Positions 46,651 to 57,218 of a stretch of 64,000 nucleotides of DNA are shown one piece after another. How positions within the stretch are numbered: the first letter of the stretch is position 1; each line of letters starts with the position of its first letter. The stretch is from Serripes groenlandicus (lineage: Eukaryota; Mollusca; Bivalvia; Cardiida; Cardiidae), in the NCBI GenBank assembly GCA_031761405.1, contig JASEVX010000003.1:18128489-18192488 (forward strand). Reading direction: 5' to 3'. The position numbers and the translations under genes are program-made. The notes beneath the pieces are model-generated. The model saw only the letters and a list, made by a program, of their open reading frames with translations, did no database searches and was not told where the DNA came from.

Positions 46651-46875
46651 AATCTGCAATGGTCAAGTGGTGAGCATCTGGGATTTTGCACTGGCCTACC
46701 GGGTTCGATCCCCAGTTGCGGCGTAACAGTAATATTGGAGTGCTCTTTTGCAAGGCACATTTCCTAGCCTAGTACTGGTTTGTTTACCAAGGGATCATGA
46801 ATAATATGTAAACTTAATTATGCCATGATTATAACTGAAATAATGTTGATAACTGCATAATACCCCAGTAAAAGA
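46651..46875 (+). mobile_element. tRNA-derived SINE, duplicate of 36756-36980
   Basis: Identical to the left copy as far as I compared. Confidence 0.75.
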
Positions 46876-46880
46876 ATAAT

Positions 46881-47166
46881 TATACCCCCTTCGAAAAAGA
46901 GGGGGTATAAAGGAGTCAATGTGTCGGGCTGGCTGTCGGTCGGTCGGAAGCCATATTTTGTCCGGCCTATATTTCTTACAAACCACTGGGTGGAATTCAA
47001 TAAAATTGTACATGAAGCTTCTATACCAAGAGGAGATGTGCCTAAAGGTCTTACAATTGCATGTTATTTTACAGAGTTATGGCCCTTTTACGTATTAAGT
47101 TATGGTGTAGGTCAAGGTGCTGTTTTGGGGGTATTTATCATCTTCAGTGATAGGTCTAGTTATTGT
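46881..47166 (+). mobile_element. Helentron-like element, ATACCCCC family
   Basis: The 5' hairpin ATACCCCCTTC...GAGGGGGTAT is followed by GTCGGTCGGTCGGAAG. The arm recurs as GGGGGTAT at about 47128, then the hairpin TATCATCTTCAGTGATA and an end near CTAGTT. The core is a single unit with no tandem repeats. The left-copy version starts at 36986. Confidence 0.55.
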
Positions 47167-47774
47167 AGTTTTATGCAGTTATCAACATTATTTATCATTG
47201 TATACGATTGGAGATATAGGTGAATCATTAGGGGTAACATGCAGAATCCTGTATTGACTATATAGTGACTATTCAACATTAGGACTCTATTTTTCGTTTG
47301 TTGTGCTGAATATTTGACCTTGACAAATCAATAAGTCAAAGTTTTTGGGGTCAAAACTATTGCCGCTTATTTCAACATGTCAACCTTAAATTTATTATGA
47401 CAACTCGAAATTATAAATGACAAATGTCAAGTTGTCTACCTAACATTTCTCAATGTCAGCTAGAACGATATTTTTGATAATATCGCCCTATAACAATGTC
47501 AACTTGTCGATGGCAGAAACAGAATTCCATAGTTACAGATGAAATCTTACCATAGGGCACTTGTGCCAAGTGTATATTAAAACCTGTCTCTGAGTATTCA
47601 AATTGTTGACTTCATGCAAAATGGTTGTAACTACATCTTGTTACAACAGTTTTGCATGAATCTATTAAAATGATTCATTGACAAATTACAGATGTTGTTG
47701 ATTTATCATTTGATAATCTTTGAGAATTTTAGTAACTGAGATAGTCAAGGTATCTAGAGCTCTCAGAAGGCTTG

Positions 47775-48004
47775 TTAACTCTTTCCCTCATATAAACGCT
47801 TTCTGACGCCTCTGCAGCAGACGGCTATTTGAAAACATAGTGACAAAAGAAGAAATTGCACAAAACGTGCAATTTCTCCTTTTGCCACAATGTTTTCCAC
47901 TTTTAGTCATAGGTTATCCATTCAATTATAGAGATTTTCTACTTTTTGACAAAATATGTTCAAAGTTGTCTGCTGCAGAATTGTTGTATGAGGGAAAGGG
48001 TATA
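47775..48004 (+). mobile_element. TTAA MITE type A, 230 bp
   Basis: TTAACTCTTTCCCTCATATA to TATGAGGGAAAGGGTATA. The left-copy version at 37890-38123 has extra bases in homopolymers. Confidence 0.88.
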
Positions 48005-49526
48005 ATGGCTTAAACAGGTCTTTTGCCCAAATTATCTATGTAAACCCCTTTTACATGTACACAAAATCTAGAGCAGCCTTCCAGTCAAAAATACAGAAAA
48101 TATCTTTATGTGAAAGTGAAATTATTGAAATGAGTTGAAAACATTGTAGCAAAAGGAGAAATTGCTCATTCTGTGTGATTTTTGTTCTGCCAAAATAATC
48201 AAAAGTCGTCTGTTGCGGATGTATCAAACTGTGTCTGCATGTGGGAAAGGGTTAGTACTAAACTAAACCCTATGCTGTGAGTACTCAAATAATTGTCTCA
48301 CTGAGTATCCATGTCAAAGAGTTCCAGGGTCAAATAAGGATTTTGAAAATGAAACAGACCACTGGTGTGGAACTCTTCGTTTGTTCCAGTCTCCTTTCTT
48401 GTGGAATTTCACATTCATATATTTGCCAAATACCAATGTGTGATTCACACAAGTTGTAAAATATACTCTGTTTTTGCGGCTTTTTTGTATTCTCTTCTAA
48501 TTCCAGAAGAATAACAAAAATGTTTCTGAAACTCTTTATTATACAATAACCTGCACTTCAATATGTAAAAAAATAGATGATAAGAAACAAAAGTAAGATC
48601 ACTGAATATGAATGCTTTAAATATGGAACTTATCTTTTTAATTGGTAATAATTAGAAATCTCTGTTTTCGAACGCCTCTGCAGCAGTCCACTTTTGAAAA
48701 CATTGTGGCAAAAGGAGAAATTGCTGATGAGCATTGTCAGCTATTGCCACAATGTTTTCCAACTCTAATCAATCATCATATTTTCATTTATGAATAAATA
48801 TTCCATAATTTTACCTTCATGTTTTCAAGTTGTCTGCTGCAAATTTGTTAAATGTGGGAAAGGGATAAGGATGTGTCTATACCTGCAAATACAACACAGA
48901 GGAATCCATCTTGTATTATAGACATTATCATCAGCTAATCTAGGAAGAGGGAGTAGGAAATAATTGTTCAATAAAACACATGTTATCATCCATTACACTG
49001 GGGTTATAACTGTGGGAAATTCTGTGAAAGCCAGGGTTTTTTATCTTACCATGGCATGCTGCAGTAAAAAGTGGGTATTAATTATATCTGAATAATGATG
49101 CTCAGATTTTTGTTAGATAATTTGTGCAATTTATGCCTACATGTAATCTGTGTATTGTGTTCAGACAGCTGAAGATAAGATAATTGCTCAGTGCTCTGCG
49201 AAAGAACAACGTAAACATTAATTACGGACAATCAAAAAGGATACTACTTTACAGAAGTTCCTTTAAACCGTCTATGATAATTTGGCAAACAGTGCAGAGA
49301 TATCTCAGACTGTAGTATGAATGTGCTAACTGATCTGGATCGCAAATGCATTATGATTCAGGTTTTTACTTGCGTAAACCTTAAGAGCTGGCTAAATGGA
49401 TCTGAATGATTGGAGTCAATGCAACTCTTGAGCTACAGAAGGTGGGGTGGTATTGGTGTCATACCTTATATATTTTATCCTGATTTTAATATATATTTAA
49501 AGTGTTGGACCAATATCATTTTTCAT

Positions 49527-49580
49527 GTCCGCAGCAATGTGACTTAAGTTGTTGAAAGCGGCTTAAAACCCTAAACAATC
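49527..49580 (+). mobile_element. SINE 3' fragment
   Basis: GTCCGCAGCAATGTGAC and GTTGTTGAAAGCGGCTTAAA match the shared SINE 3' domain. The left-copy version is at about 39685-39740, with an extra A. Confidence 0.55.
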
Positions 49581-49786
49581 TAGTGATTTGGTTTTTCGTA
49601 GAGCCCTGCTTAATTTTTCTTTGATCTCTCTCTCCGTTTATCATTCATAATAAGGAAATCAGTGTGCATAATTGTTGGTTTTCCTCATTCAAAAAAACGC
49701 TGATGCCAATGAAATTCAATAGATGTGTTTCGAAAATGTTCTGTAAAAAGGAAGTATGCTCATGATGTTTTAAACTCTTTTTTCAG

Positions 49787-49912
49787 AGCAAGGACAAAGA
49801 GTGTGACTCGGGCTCGACCCGTAAGGCTATTCGTGTTTGGGACCCAACCGCACCAACTACAACAAAGATGGATTTCTCCAAAATGACAGATGAAGAGGAG
49901 CTCAACAAACTG
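49787..49912 (+). CDS. Smoothelin-type exon, first half of the helical motif
   Basis: The exon has 126 nt (42 codons) and is phase 0 at both ends. The acceptor is TTTTTTCAG just before 49787 and the donor is GTACAA at 49913. The product starts SKDKECDSGSTRKAIRVWDP and ends DFSKMTDEEELNKL. The end is the first half of a smoothelin-type motif, an acidic helix start (EEEL-x-KL) that continues in the next exon as NFEERKKLRSRIKEL. It joins the linker exon in frame (phase 0 to phase 0). A frameshifted copy lies at 39951-40080 in the artefactual duplicate. I take this copy as the true one because it is open and all phases match. Confidence 0.85.
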
Positions 49913-51113
49913 GTACAAAATCATTTTTAGTCATCCTTATATTGTCTACAAATGCAGCTGCAAAAACTAGATCCGAAATTTGGCCAATGGAAAGTAGTCT
50001 TAAAAGTATTATTAACCTTTCCCTGATACTGACGACATTTAATGCCTTTGGAGCTTAGGACTTTTGATAAGGTTAAAGAAATATGAGAAATTTCTTAAAT
50101 CACGCAAATTACTAATTTTTCTCAGCATTCTTACATGAGGTATTTGATAGGAGATTTATTTTAACCTTGATGTGGAAAGGTTACCACATAAATAACCATT
50201 ATCTGCCCAGGTAAAAATGTGCTATTGTATTTTAGACCCCCATCTTGTATTTAACTACCTTTTTCATAACCCCCATACATCGGATCCTCAGTTGAGGCAC
50301 AGGGGAATGTGACAGTTATTTATTAGCCAGTAACTGGAGATATTGGTTATCATGGAAACCAACTGTTCAGAATGCTATTAATCTGTGGAAACATGTCTTA
50401 TTGCAGACTAAAGAATAAAATAATTGAAATTAAATGCTGATGTAATCTAAACACTTAATGAGATACAAATTTGTCATTTATAAGAAACTTCTGTGACTGA
50501 AAAACAAGAAAAGATTTTGCAGCTGTATATAGAATTGCTCTGAGAATACATTAATTTTGTTGAAAATTATTTTTATTACTTTTTGCACAGACGAGCACAA
50601 ATTTTATTTTAGAAGCGAATAATACAGATAAACTCTTTCCACTGTGCAGACTCATTTTGTTTAATCTGCTACAGGGGGCATTTCGAAACATTGTGCGATA
50701 AGGAGAGAGTATGTACTGTAATGAGCATTTATTTTTTTGCCAGAATTTTATTTATTTTATTCAATGATTGATAGAGACTTCAATATTTTTGCCTTTCTTC
50801 TACGGCACTGACTGTAGAATGGATATTGTATGAGTATCTTTAATTCTTTCCCATACAAAAGACAAAGCTGCAGAAAATGACTTACACCAATCTCTATGAA
50901 TGAAAGGCGAAAGGAAAAATTGCTTATTATGAGCTCCTTTTGTTGCAATATTTCAATTGTCGTCTGCTGCAGATGTATCAAAATGTTATTAAAAGTGAGA
51001 AATTGTTAGGAATGTAATTTTACTCTGCAACAGACACTATGGAAAGGGTTTATCTGTTGATTAGGAGGAATAGACTGGTCTTTTCCCATCCATATCTCTC
51101 TTATGACTCCACT

Positions 51114-51188
51114 AAACCCTATGTTGTTGGTACTCAAAAGAATCATCTCACTGAGACGATTCTTTGGAGTACTCACAACATAGGGTTT
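51114..51188. mobile_element. Palindrome of the AAACCCTATGTTGTGGG family
   Basis: AAACCCTATGTTGTTGGTAC to GTACTCACAACATAGGGTTT with the centre ATCTCACTGAGACGAT, followed by GGGTCAAATAAGGATTTGGG as at 29093. The left-copy version is at about 41299-41375. Confidence 0.7.
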
Positions 51189-51299
51189 GAGGGTCAAATA
51201 AGGATTTGGGGATGCGCAATACTCTTCTTATCTGGAGTTCTGGGTTAATGTATGTTATTTTTGATTAATTAGGGTTAAATATAATATTTTCTTTTCCAG

Positions 51300-51375
51300 C
51301 TCAGTAACTGTGACAACTTTGAAGAAAGAAAGAAACTCAGATCCAGAATAAAGGAGCTCAGAGATATCCAGATGA
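51300..51375 (+). CDS. Smoothelin-type exon, second half of the helical motif
   Basis: The exon has 76 nt, enters in phase 0 (acceptor CTTTTCCAG ending at 51299) and leaves in phase 1 (donor GTAAGT at 51376). It encodes LSNCDNFEERKKLRSRIKEL followed by RDIQM. With the previous exon this gives (D/E)EEL-x-KLL...(N/D)(F/Y)EERKK(L/I)R...I-x-EL, the characteristic short helical block of the smoothelin family, which is associated with actin stress fibres and smooth-muscle contractile filaments in vertebrates. The identification rests on this motif and the overall layout; the C-terminal calponin-homology domain that would clinch it is outside the window. The copy at 41488-41566 is frameshifted. Confidence 0.85.
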
Positions 51376-52787
51376 GTAAGTATGGGTTCAGCATACTGTA
51401 TTGAACCGACTATTTCCACAAAAAGATATATTTTGATGCTTCTGCAGACGATAGCAATTTTAAAGCAAATTTTCAACTTTATTCAATTATTTTTCTGCCA
51501 GTTTAAGAGAATGTCTATGACCTAGATGATTTCATAGTTGTATGCAGCAGTTTGTTAAACCTCTTTCATAACATAAGTTTTCTGATGCTTTGCAGCTAAC
51601 AACTTTTGAAGAGCAATTTCTCTTTTTGTCACACTGCATTCAATTCTATTCAATGATTACACTTTCTTTTAAAGAGATATTGCCAAAAAATGTTTTCAAC
51701 GTCGCCAGCTGTAGTTTTGGTGTATGTGTGAAAAGGGTTAAATGTGTACCTTATAATTATGCAATTTCAAGAGTCAGTTGCTTCAAAATCATTAAGAATA
51801 ATAGCTGTAATAACCTGCTGCAGGTTTGTTGTATGTGGGAAAGGGTTAAACAGTACATCCATCAGCAGAAGGAAACAATGATGGAAAGATCTTGATAAAT
51901 ATACCAAGGAATGCTACTTATAATAAACTGCTTGTAATTAAACCTGTTAATTAGCTTCAATGATTATTAAACTGTTTTCCTCAAAGAATAATCCTTTCCC
52001 AAATAAATCCATTCATAAATTACTTTAATTCTTGAAAATATTGAGGAAAAAAAAGTCATTATCAATCTCACCTTTTGTCTCAATATTTAAAACTCTATTC
52101 AATGAAAACTTTCATTTAGAGAGATTTTCCATACTTGTGTCTATCTCCTTGTATGTGGGAAAAGGATACAAAATGTGCACTATATAGTCCTTTTTTAAAA
52201 CTGGTCTACAGTAAAACTTGAAAATATGGAGAAATGGGAAACAGTCCAATTTGCCTGCTTCCACCCACTTAAGTTGGATAGGTTGTTTAAATAACTGATT
52301 CCCTGTTATGATCTTTTAGAAGTTATCTGGTTGGAAAAAAGATCATTGAATTAAAATATAACTTGTGAAAAATTCCATGTCCAATTTTGAAACAACATCA
52401 AAAACATTGTTCCAAAAGGACAAATGGCTTGATTTTAGCAATTTCTCCCTTTTCCAACAATGTTACCAGAAACTGGCTTCTGCTAAGTCATAAAATGTGG
52501 TCTGTATTGAAAAAAGGGTGAAGTGCTTTTAGTGCCTCGTGAACCACAGACGTTTGGCAGATGATGCTACAGTAAGCTTCAAATAGAGCTTCTTCAAATG
52601 TATGTTAAGGCGTAGGATTTGGCGAGCTATAGTTTTTCAAAAATTCTTACTGTCTGCACTTATATTGTACTTGTAAATACACATGTTGAACCTTTACCTG
52701 TTATGATGTAGTGATAGTTTTCTTTTTTGAAAATACTTGAGGAATAATAAAGTGTAATATCTCGAACATTACAATAGAAATTATTGA

Positions 52788-53017
52788 TTAACCCTTTCCC
52801 TCATATGACAATTCTGCAGCAGACGACTTTGAACGTATTTTGTCAAAACATAGGAAATCTCCGTAATTGAATGGATAACCTATGACAAAAAGTGGAAAAC
52901 ATTGTGACAAAAGGAGAAAATGCATGTTTTGTGCAATTTCTTCTTTTGTCACTATGTTTTCAAAAAGCTGTCTGCTGCAGAGGTGTCAGAAAGCGTCTAT
53001 ATGAGGGAAAGGGTTAA
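52788..53017 (-). mobile_element. TTAA MITE type A, full length (230 bp)
   Basis: TTAACCCTTTCCCTCATAT to TATGAGGGAAAGGGTTAA. The left-copy version at about 43018 has a broken right end (GGAGGGAAAGGTGGTTAA). Confidence 0.9.
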
Positions 53018-53159
53018 AAGCATCATGGGAGAAGGAGATATTGCTATCCTTCGAAAGATATACCGGTACATAATTTTAGATTGCATAAATTATGTTCTGG
53101 CCTTCCAAAGTAGTCTTCGCTTGAATTTTGACCTTTTTTTCAATACTATTAAAGCAGTA

Positions 53160-53384
53160 TTAACCCTTTCCCACATACAACAAATCTGCAGCAGACAACT
53201 TTGAAAACGTAAGGTAGAAACATGAAAAATATGCATAAATAAGGGTATAATTATTAAATAAAGTCAAAAACATTATGACAAAAGCCGAAATTGCTCATTA
53301 TTAGCAATTTCTCCATTTGCCACAATATTTTCAAAAAGGTCTGCTGCAGAGGTGTCAGAAAGTGTCAGTATGTGGGAAAGGTAA
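53160..53384. mobile_element. TTAA MITE type B, 225 bp
   Basis: TTAACCCTTTCCCACATAC to TATGTGGGAAAGGTAA, centre GAAATTGCTCATTATTAGCA. Confidence 0.8.
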
Positions 53385-53865
53385 AGTCTCCTTTAGTGAC
53401 ATTTTTGGTTTTGAATGTCCTTGGAATTCGGTGAGGAGGGTTTCTTGAAAGGGTTAACAAAAGGATTGAAAAGTATTTAGCTTGATTTTTTTCTTCTATG
53501 AATTAGAGCGTTCTGCTACATTTATTTAAATGCAACGAATTCCCAAGGTGCATGCTGGCATCTACAAGACTGCGTGTGTGGCACATGTTGATATCTGCAC
53601 TAAGGCACTGATGTTTATTTCTTCAGTTACAAATAACAATGTACCTATATATACTCTTTTGCCCTTTCCTACATGCATTCTCCTTTTGCCACGATGTTTT
53701 CAAAAGTCATCTGCTGCATTTACCTTTTTTAAATCATATGTGCAATATGAAGAAATTTGTTTAGACATATTTAACTTTATATGTACCGGTACCTGTAAAT
53801 TCTTCGTTGTTATACTAGAGGCTTAAGAATGAGATTGAAAACAGTCTTCCTACATTTTCCACTTT

Positions 53866-54690
53866 TTAGTCCCCTACCGGCGTGCCGAAGGGGACTCTTA
53901 GGTTTGCACTCCGTCCGTCAGTCAGTCCATCTGTCAGTCAGTCAGTCAGTCCGGCAAATTTTTGTCCGGAGCATATCTCCAAAGCTGTACTAGCTATGGC
54001 TATGAAATTCCATATGTGGATACATCTCATCAATGTGGAGTGCAGTGCATATGAACCATAACTCTTGCTTCCCTAATTTTTGAGTTATTTCCCTTTCTTT
54101 ATTTTCATACTTGATTTTTGTCCGGAGCATATCTCCAAAACTGTACTAGCTATGGTTATGAAATTTCACACATGGATGCATCTCATCAAGGGGGAGTGCA
54201 GTGGACATGAACCATAACTCTTGCTTGCCTAATTTTTGAGTTATTTCCCTTTCTTTATTTTCATACTTGATTTTTGTCCGGAGCATATCTCCATAACTAT
54301 ACTAGCTATGGCTATGAAATTTCACACATGAATACATCGTATCAAGGGGGAGTGCAGTGGACATGAACCATAACTCTTGCTTGCCTAATTTTTGAGTTAT
54401 TTCCCTTTCTTTATTTTCATACTTGATTTTTGTCCGGAGCATATCTCCATAACTATACTAGCTATGGCTATGAAATTTCACACATGAATACATCGTATCA
54501 AGGGGGAGTGCAGTGCACATGAACCATAACTCTTGCTTCCCTAATTTTTGAGTTATTTCCCTTTCTTTATTTTCATACTTTATTGTCTTGATATACCTAA
54601 ACATTGGGTTGCTATGACAACAGAAACAGACTCAAAAGTGCAAACTGGTAGGGGACTATGGTATTGCTTGCAATCCTCCAGTTACTTGTT
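53866..54690 (+). mobile_element. Helentron/Pearl-like element with four 157-bp core units
   Basis: The 5' hairpin AGTCCCCTACCGG...GAAGGGGACT is followed by GTCAGTCAGTC. The core starts TTTTTGTCCGGAGCATATC at about 53956, 54113, 54270 and 54427. The arm recurs as GGTAGGGGACT at 54647, then GTATTGCTTGCAATCC and an end GTTACTTGTT. Confidence 0.7.
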
Positions 54691-54995
54691 GTAAACAATT
54701 TGCCTGCTTTGATAGCTTTTAGGGTTATCTGCTTTGCAAATATGAGAAAGTATTGTAATGTCTATGGATGACTATTTTTAGTACTAAGTTGAAAACATAG
54801 CAGAACATCTTCTTCATCTATATTTTCTTAAGTAGTCTGCAACATTAAGGGATGAAAGTGTTAAAAAGAATTTAATTTTGGTTCTTTTTGGGTGAAAAAA
54901 TTCACAGAGTGAAAGTGCATTAAGATGCAAAGTAATGATGCATTATTTACAAAATATTTTAATCCAATTTCTCTTTTCTTTTTCCATGTTAACAG

Positions 54996-55277
54996 AAGAA
55001 TGGGACGCCAAGAGACAAGAAAGAGAAATGCACCAGGAAGATTCCATCAAGGCTAAACACAGAGCAGCTGACCTGGACAAACAGAGGAGGCTCAAGGCCT
55101 TCGATGCACAGGCAAAGGAAGAGTATGCACCCAAGCATCTAGAGGTCGCAGACAGGAATCTAAAGGACAAGTACAAGCAGGCAGATATTGATAAACAGAA
55201 GAAGATGGAAGCCTTTGACAGAATGGCCGGAAAAGATGTGAAACAGTCAAGTACAGTTAAAACTGACGTCTCTACTG
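54996..55277 (+). CDS. Charged helical exon with a 38-residue internal repeat
   Basis: The exon has 282 nt (94 codons) and is phase 1 at both ends. The acceptor is GTTAACAG at 54988-54995 and the donor is GTAAAC at 55278. It completes a Lys codon and continues EWDAKRQEREMHQEDS. The product is very rich in Lys, Asp, Glu, Arg and Gln and likely forms long helices or a coiled coil directly after the smoothelin motif. It contains two copies of a repeat 38 residues apart, ADLDKQRRLKAFDAQA and ADIDKQKKMEAFDRMA. A TTAA MITE starts only 28 bp after the donor. I do not recognise the repeat as a named domain. Because the exon is symmetric it could be skipped without a frameshift. Confidence 0.85.
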
Positions 55278-55304
55278 GTAAACACATTTGTTTTGTTGCT
55301 TGGG

Positions 55305-55494
55305 TTAACCCTTTCCCTAATACGACAATTCTGCAGCAGACGACTTTTAACGTATTTTGTCAAAACATAGAAAATCTCCATAATTGAATGGATTACCTAT
55401 GACAAAAAGTGGAAAACATTGTGGCAAAAGGAGAAATTGTACGTTTTGTGCAATTTTTTCTTTTGTCACTATGTTTTCAAAACGCCGTCTACTG
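55305..55494 (-). mobile_element. TTAA MITE type A, right end lost
   Basis: TTAACCCTTTCCCTAATAC to AACGCCGTCTACTG, where the next MITE begins. It starts 28 bp after the donor of the 54996-55277 exon. Confidence 0.85.
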
Positions 55495-55719
55495 TTAACC
55501 CTTTCCCTCATACGACAATTCTGCAGCAGACAACTTTTAACGTATTTTGTCAAAACATAGAAAATCTCCATAATTGAATGGATAACCTATGACAAAAAAT
55601 GGAAAACATTGTGGCAAAAGGAGAAATTGCACGTTTTGTGCAATTTCTTCTATTGTCACTATGTTTTCAAAAAGCCGTCTGCTGCAGTGGCGTCAGAAAG
55701 TGTCTCAGGAAAGGGTTAA
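55495..55719 (-). mobile_element. TTAA MITE type A, 225 bp
   Basis: TTAACCCTTTCCCTCATAC to GTGTCTCAGGAAAGGGTTAA. It lies head-to-tail with the previous copy. Confidence 0.85.
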
Positions 55720-56008
55720 TCATTGTAGCTTTACTTGATTGTAAGATTATAAGGAGGGTTTTTGTCATTATCCCTTTTCAACATACAACACATCTGCAGA
55801 AGGTGAATTTGAAAAGGTCTATGGAAATATGTGGAAAATCTCTATGAATGAAAGTATGATTATCAAATAGACCTGAAAACATCAAAAGTTTTCTGCTGGA
55901 GAAAAGTTTATTGTGAAACATGGTCTAGTTGAATATTTAGTTCTGGCTATATATTTATGTGTATTGTTGTAAAACCAATCATTTCCAGCATCATGGTCTT
56001 CTTTTATT

Positions 56009-56948
56009 AGCTCACCTAAGCATGAAGTGCGAGGTGAGCTTTTGTGATCATCCGGCGTCCGTAGTCATGGTCGTTGTCGTCTGTACGTCCGTCCGTTAAC
56101 AATTTCCTACAAATGACTTTCTCCTACTAAACCAATGGACTGATTTCAAAATAAATTCACCGGAATGTTCCTTAGGTGGTTCTCTTTTAAATTTGTTCAA
56201 AGAATTTAATTTCAAGTAGAACTTTGGTTGCTGCGGCATCAAAAAAGGGGAAAACTGCCAAAATTAGCCTGATTTGATAATTAATTTGCAGGACTATTCA
56301 TTGGGGAACCCTCTACCAAGATTGTTTAAATTATTCCAAGCCGTTGAAAAACATGGCCGCCAGGGGTCGGAGCTTGTTTTCCTTATATGTGCATTGTAAA
56401 CTCTTTAAAAATCTTCTTGTCCAAAAGTACCAGTTCACTTTAAAGATAGTTTGGCAAAAATGTTCCTTGAAGGACCTTCTACCAAGATTATTCAAATTAT
56501 TCTGATCCGTTGAAAAACATGGCCACCAGGGTGCGGAGCTTGTTTTCCTTATATGTGAATTGTAAAAACTTTAAAAATCTTCTTGTCCAAAATTACCTGC
56601 CCGATTTAAAAATAATTTGGCACAAAATTTATGTTCCTTGGGTGACCCGCTACCAAGATTGTTGAAATTATTCCAATCTGATGAAACACATGGCTTGTTT
56701 TCCTTATATGTAATATAGTGAAAACTTAAAAAAATCTTCTTGTACTAAATCACTGGCACAATTTGAAAATAATTTGGCACAAATGTTCCTTGTGTGACCC
56801 AAGGTTGTTCAATTTATTCTGATCCATTGGAAAAAATGGCCACCAGCTGGGTTGCTTGTTTTCCCTATATGTATAGAGTAAAAACTTTGAAAACTATTGA
56901 AGTTCTATTAAATCAGGAGAGCGATATAGGGCCATCATGGCCCTCTTT
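56009..56948 (+). mobile_element. Helentron-like element, AGCTCACCT family (second copy)
   Basis: The 5' hairpin AGCTCACCTAAG...GAGGTGAGCT is followed by CGTCTGTACGTCCGTCCG. The core has about four diverged ~170 bp units with CTACCAAGATTGTT and CTTGTTTTCCTTATATGT. The 3' hairpin AGGGCCATCATGGCCCT is the same as at 30547. Confidence 0.68.
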
Positions 56949-56949
56949 T

Positions 56950-57050
56950 TAATATTGACATTATGAGCAATTTCTCATTTCGCCAAAATGTTTTCAAAAG
57001 TCGTCTGCTGCAGAGGCGTAAGAAAGCCTCTGTGTGAGGGAAAGGATTAG
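56950..57050 (-). mobile_element. TTAA MITE right-hand half
   Basis: GACATTATGAGCAATTTCTC to GTGTGAGGGAAAGGATTAG. It directly follows the 3' end of the Helentron-like element. Confidence 0.65.
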
Positions 57051-57137
57051 TTAAGACATGGCTGATATATATTTGAATATAATATGTGATTTGTAAATAG
57101 CTTGTACATAAATAACTATGCTTACTTTGTTTTATAG

Positions 57138-57218
57138 ATGGGAGAACAACAACAACAACACGCAAAGTAGAAACGACTACAACTGTAACAGGAAGAGGTG
57201 CCTATGGACGTCCTGCAG
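57138..57218 (+). CDS. Small Thr-rich exon of the Ig/smoothelin-like protein
   Basis: The exon has 81 nt (27 codons) and is phase 1 at both ends. The acceptor is TTTTATAG at 57130-57137 and the donor is GTATGT at 57219. It encodes DGRTTTTTRKVETTTTVTGR followed by GAYGRPA. The ACAACAACA run gives the polythreonine and could vary in length by slippage. Phase, strand and position support it as an exon; the sequence is otherwise low in complexity. It could be an optional cassette. Confidence 0.75.

Larger units (their letters stand above)
44098..53654 (+). repeat. Right copy of the ~9.7 kb duplication (cleaner sequence)
   Basis: The copy begins at the first base after the N gap and continues seamlessly beyond 53654 into unique sequence, whereas the left copy stops at the gap. 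Both smoothelin exons are intact here, and its MITEs have the standard 230 bp length, while their left-copy equivalents carry extra bases (for example 230 bp at 47775 against 234 at 37890). Confidence 0.9.

Noticed and set aside
34203..53654. A real tandem segmental duplication of smoothelin exons
   Set aside because: The copies meet exactly at a 200-N gap, are identical for 3 kb and then differ mainly by single-base insertions in one copy only. An unmerged assembly overlap explains this better.
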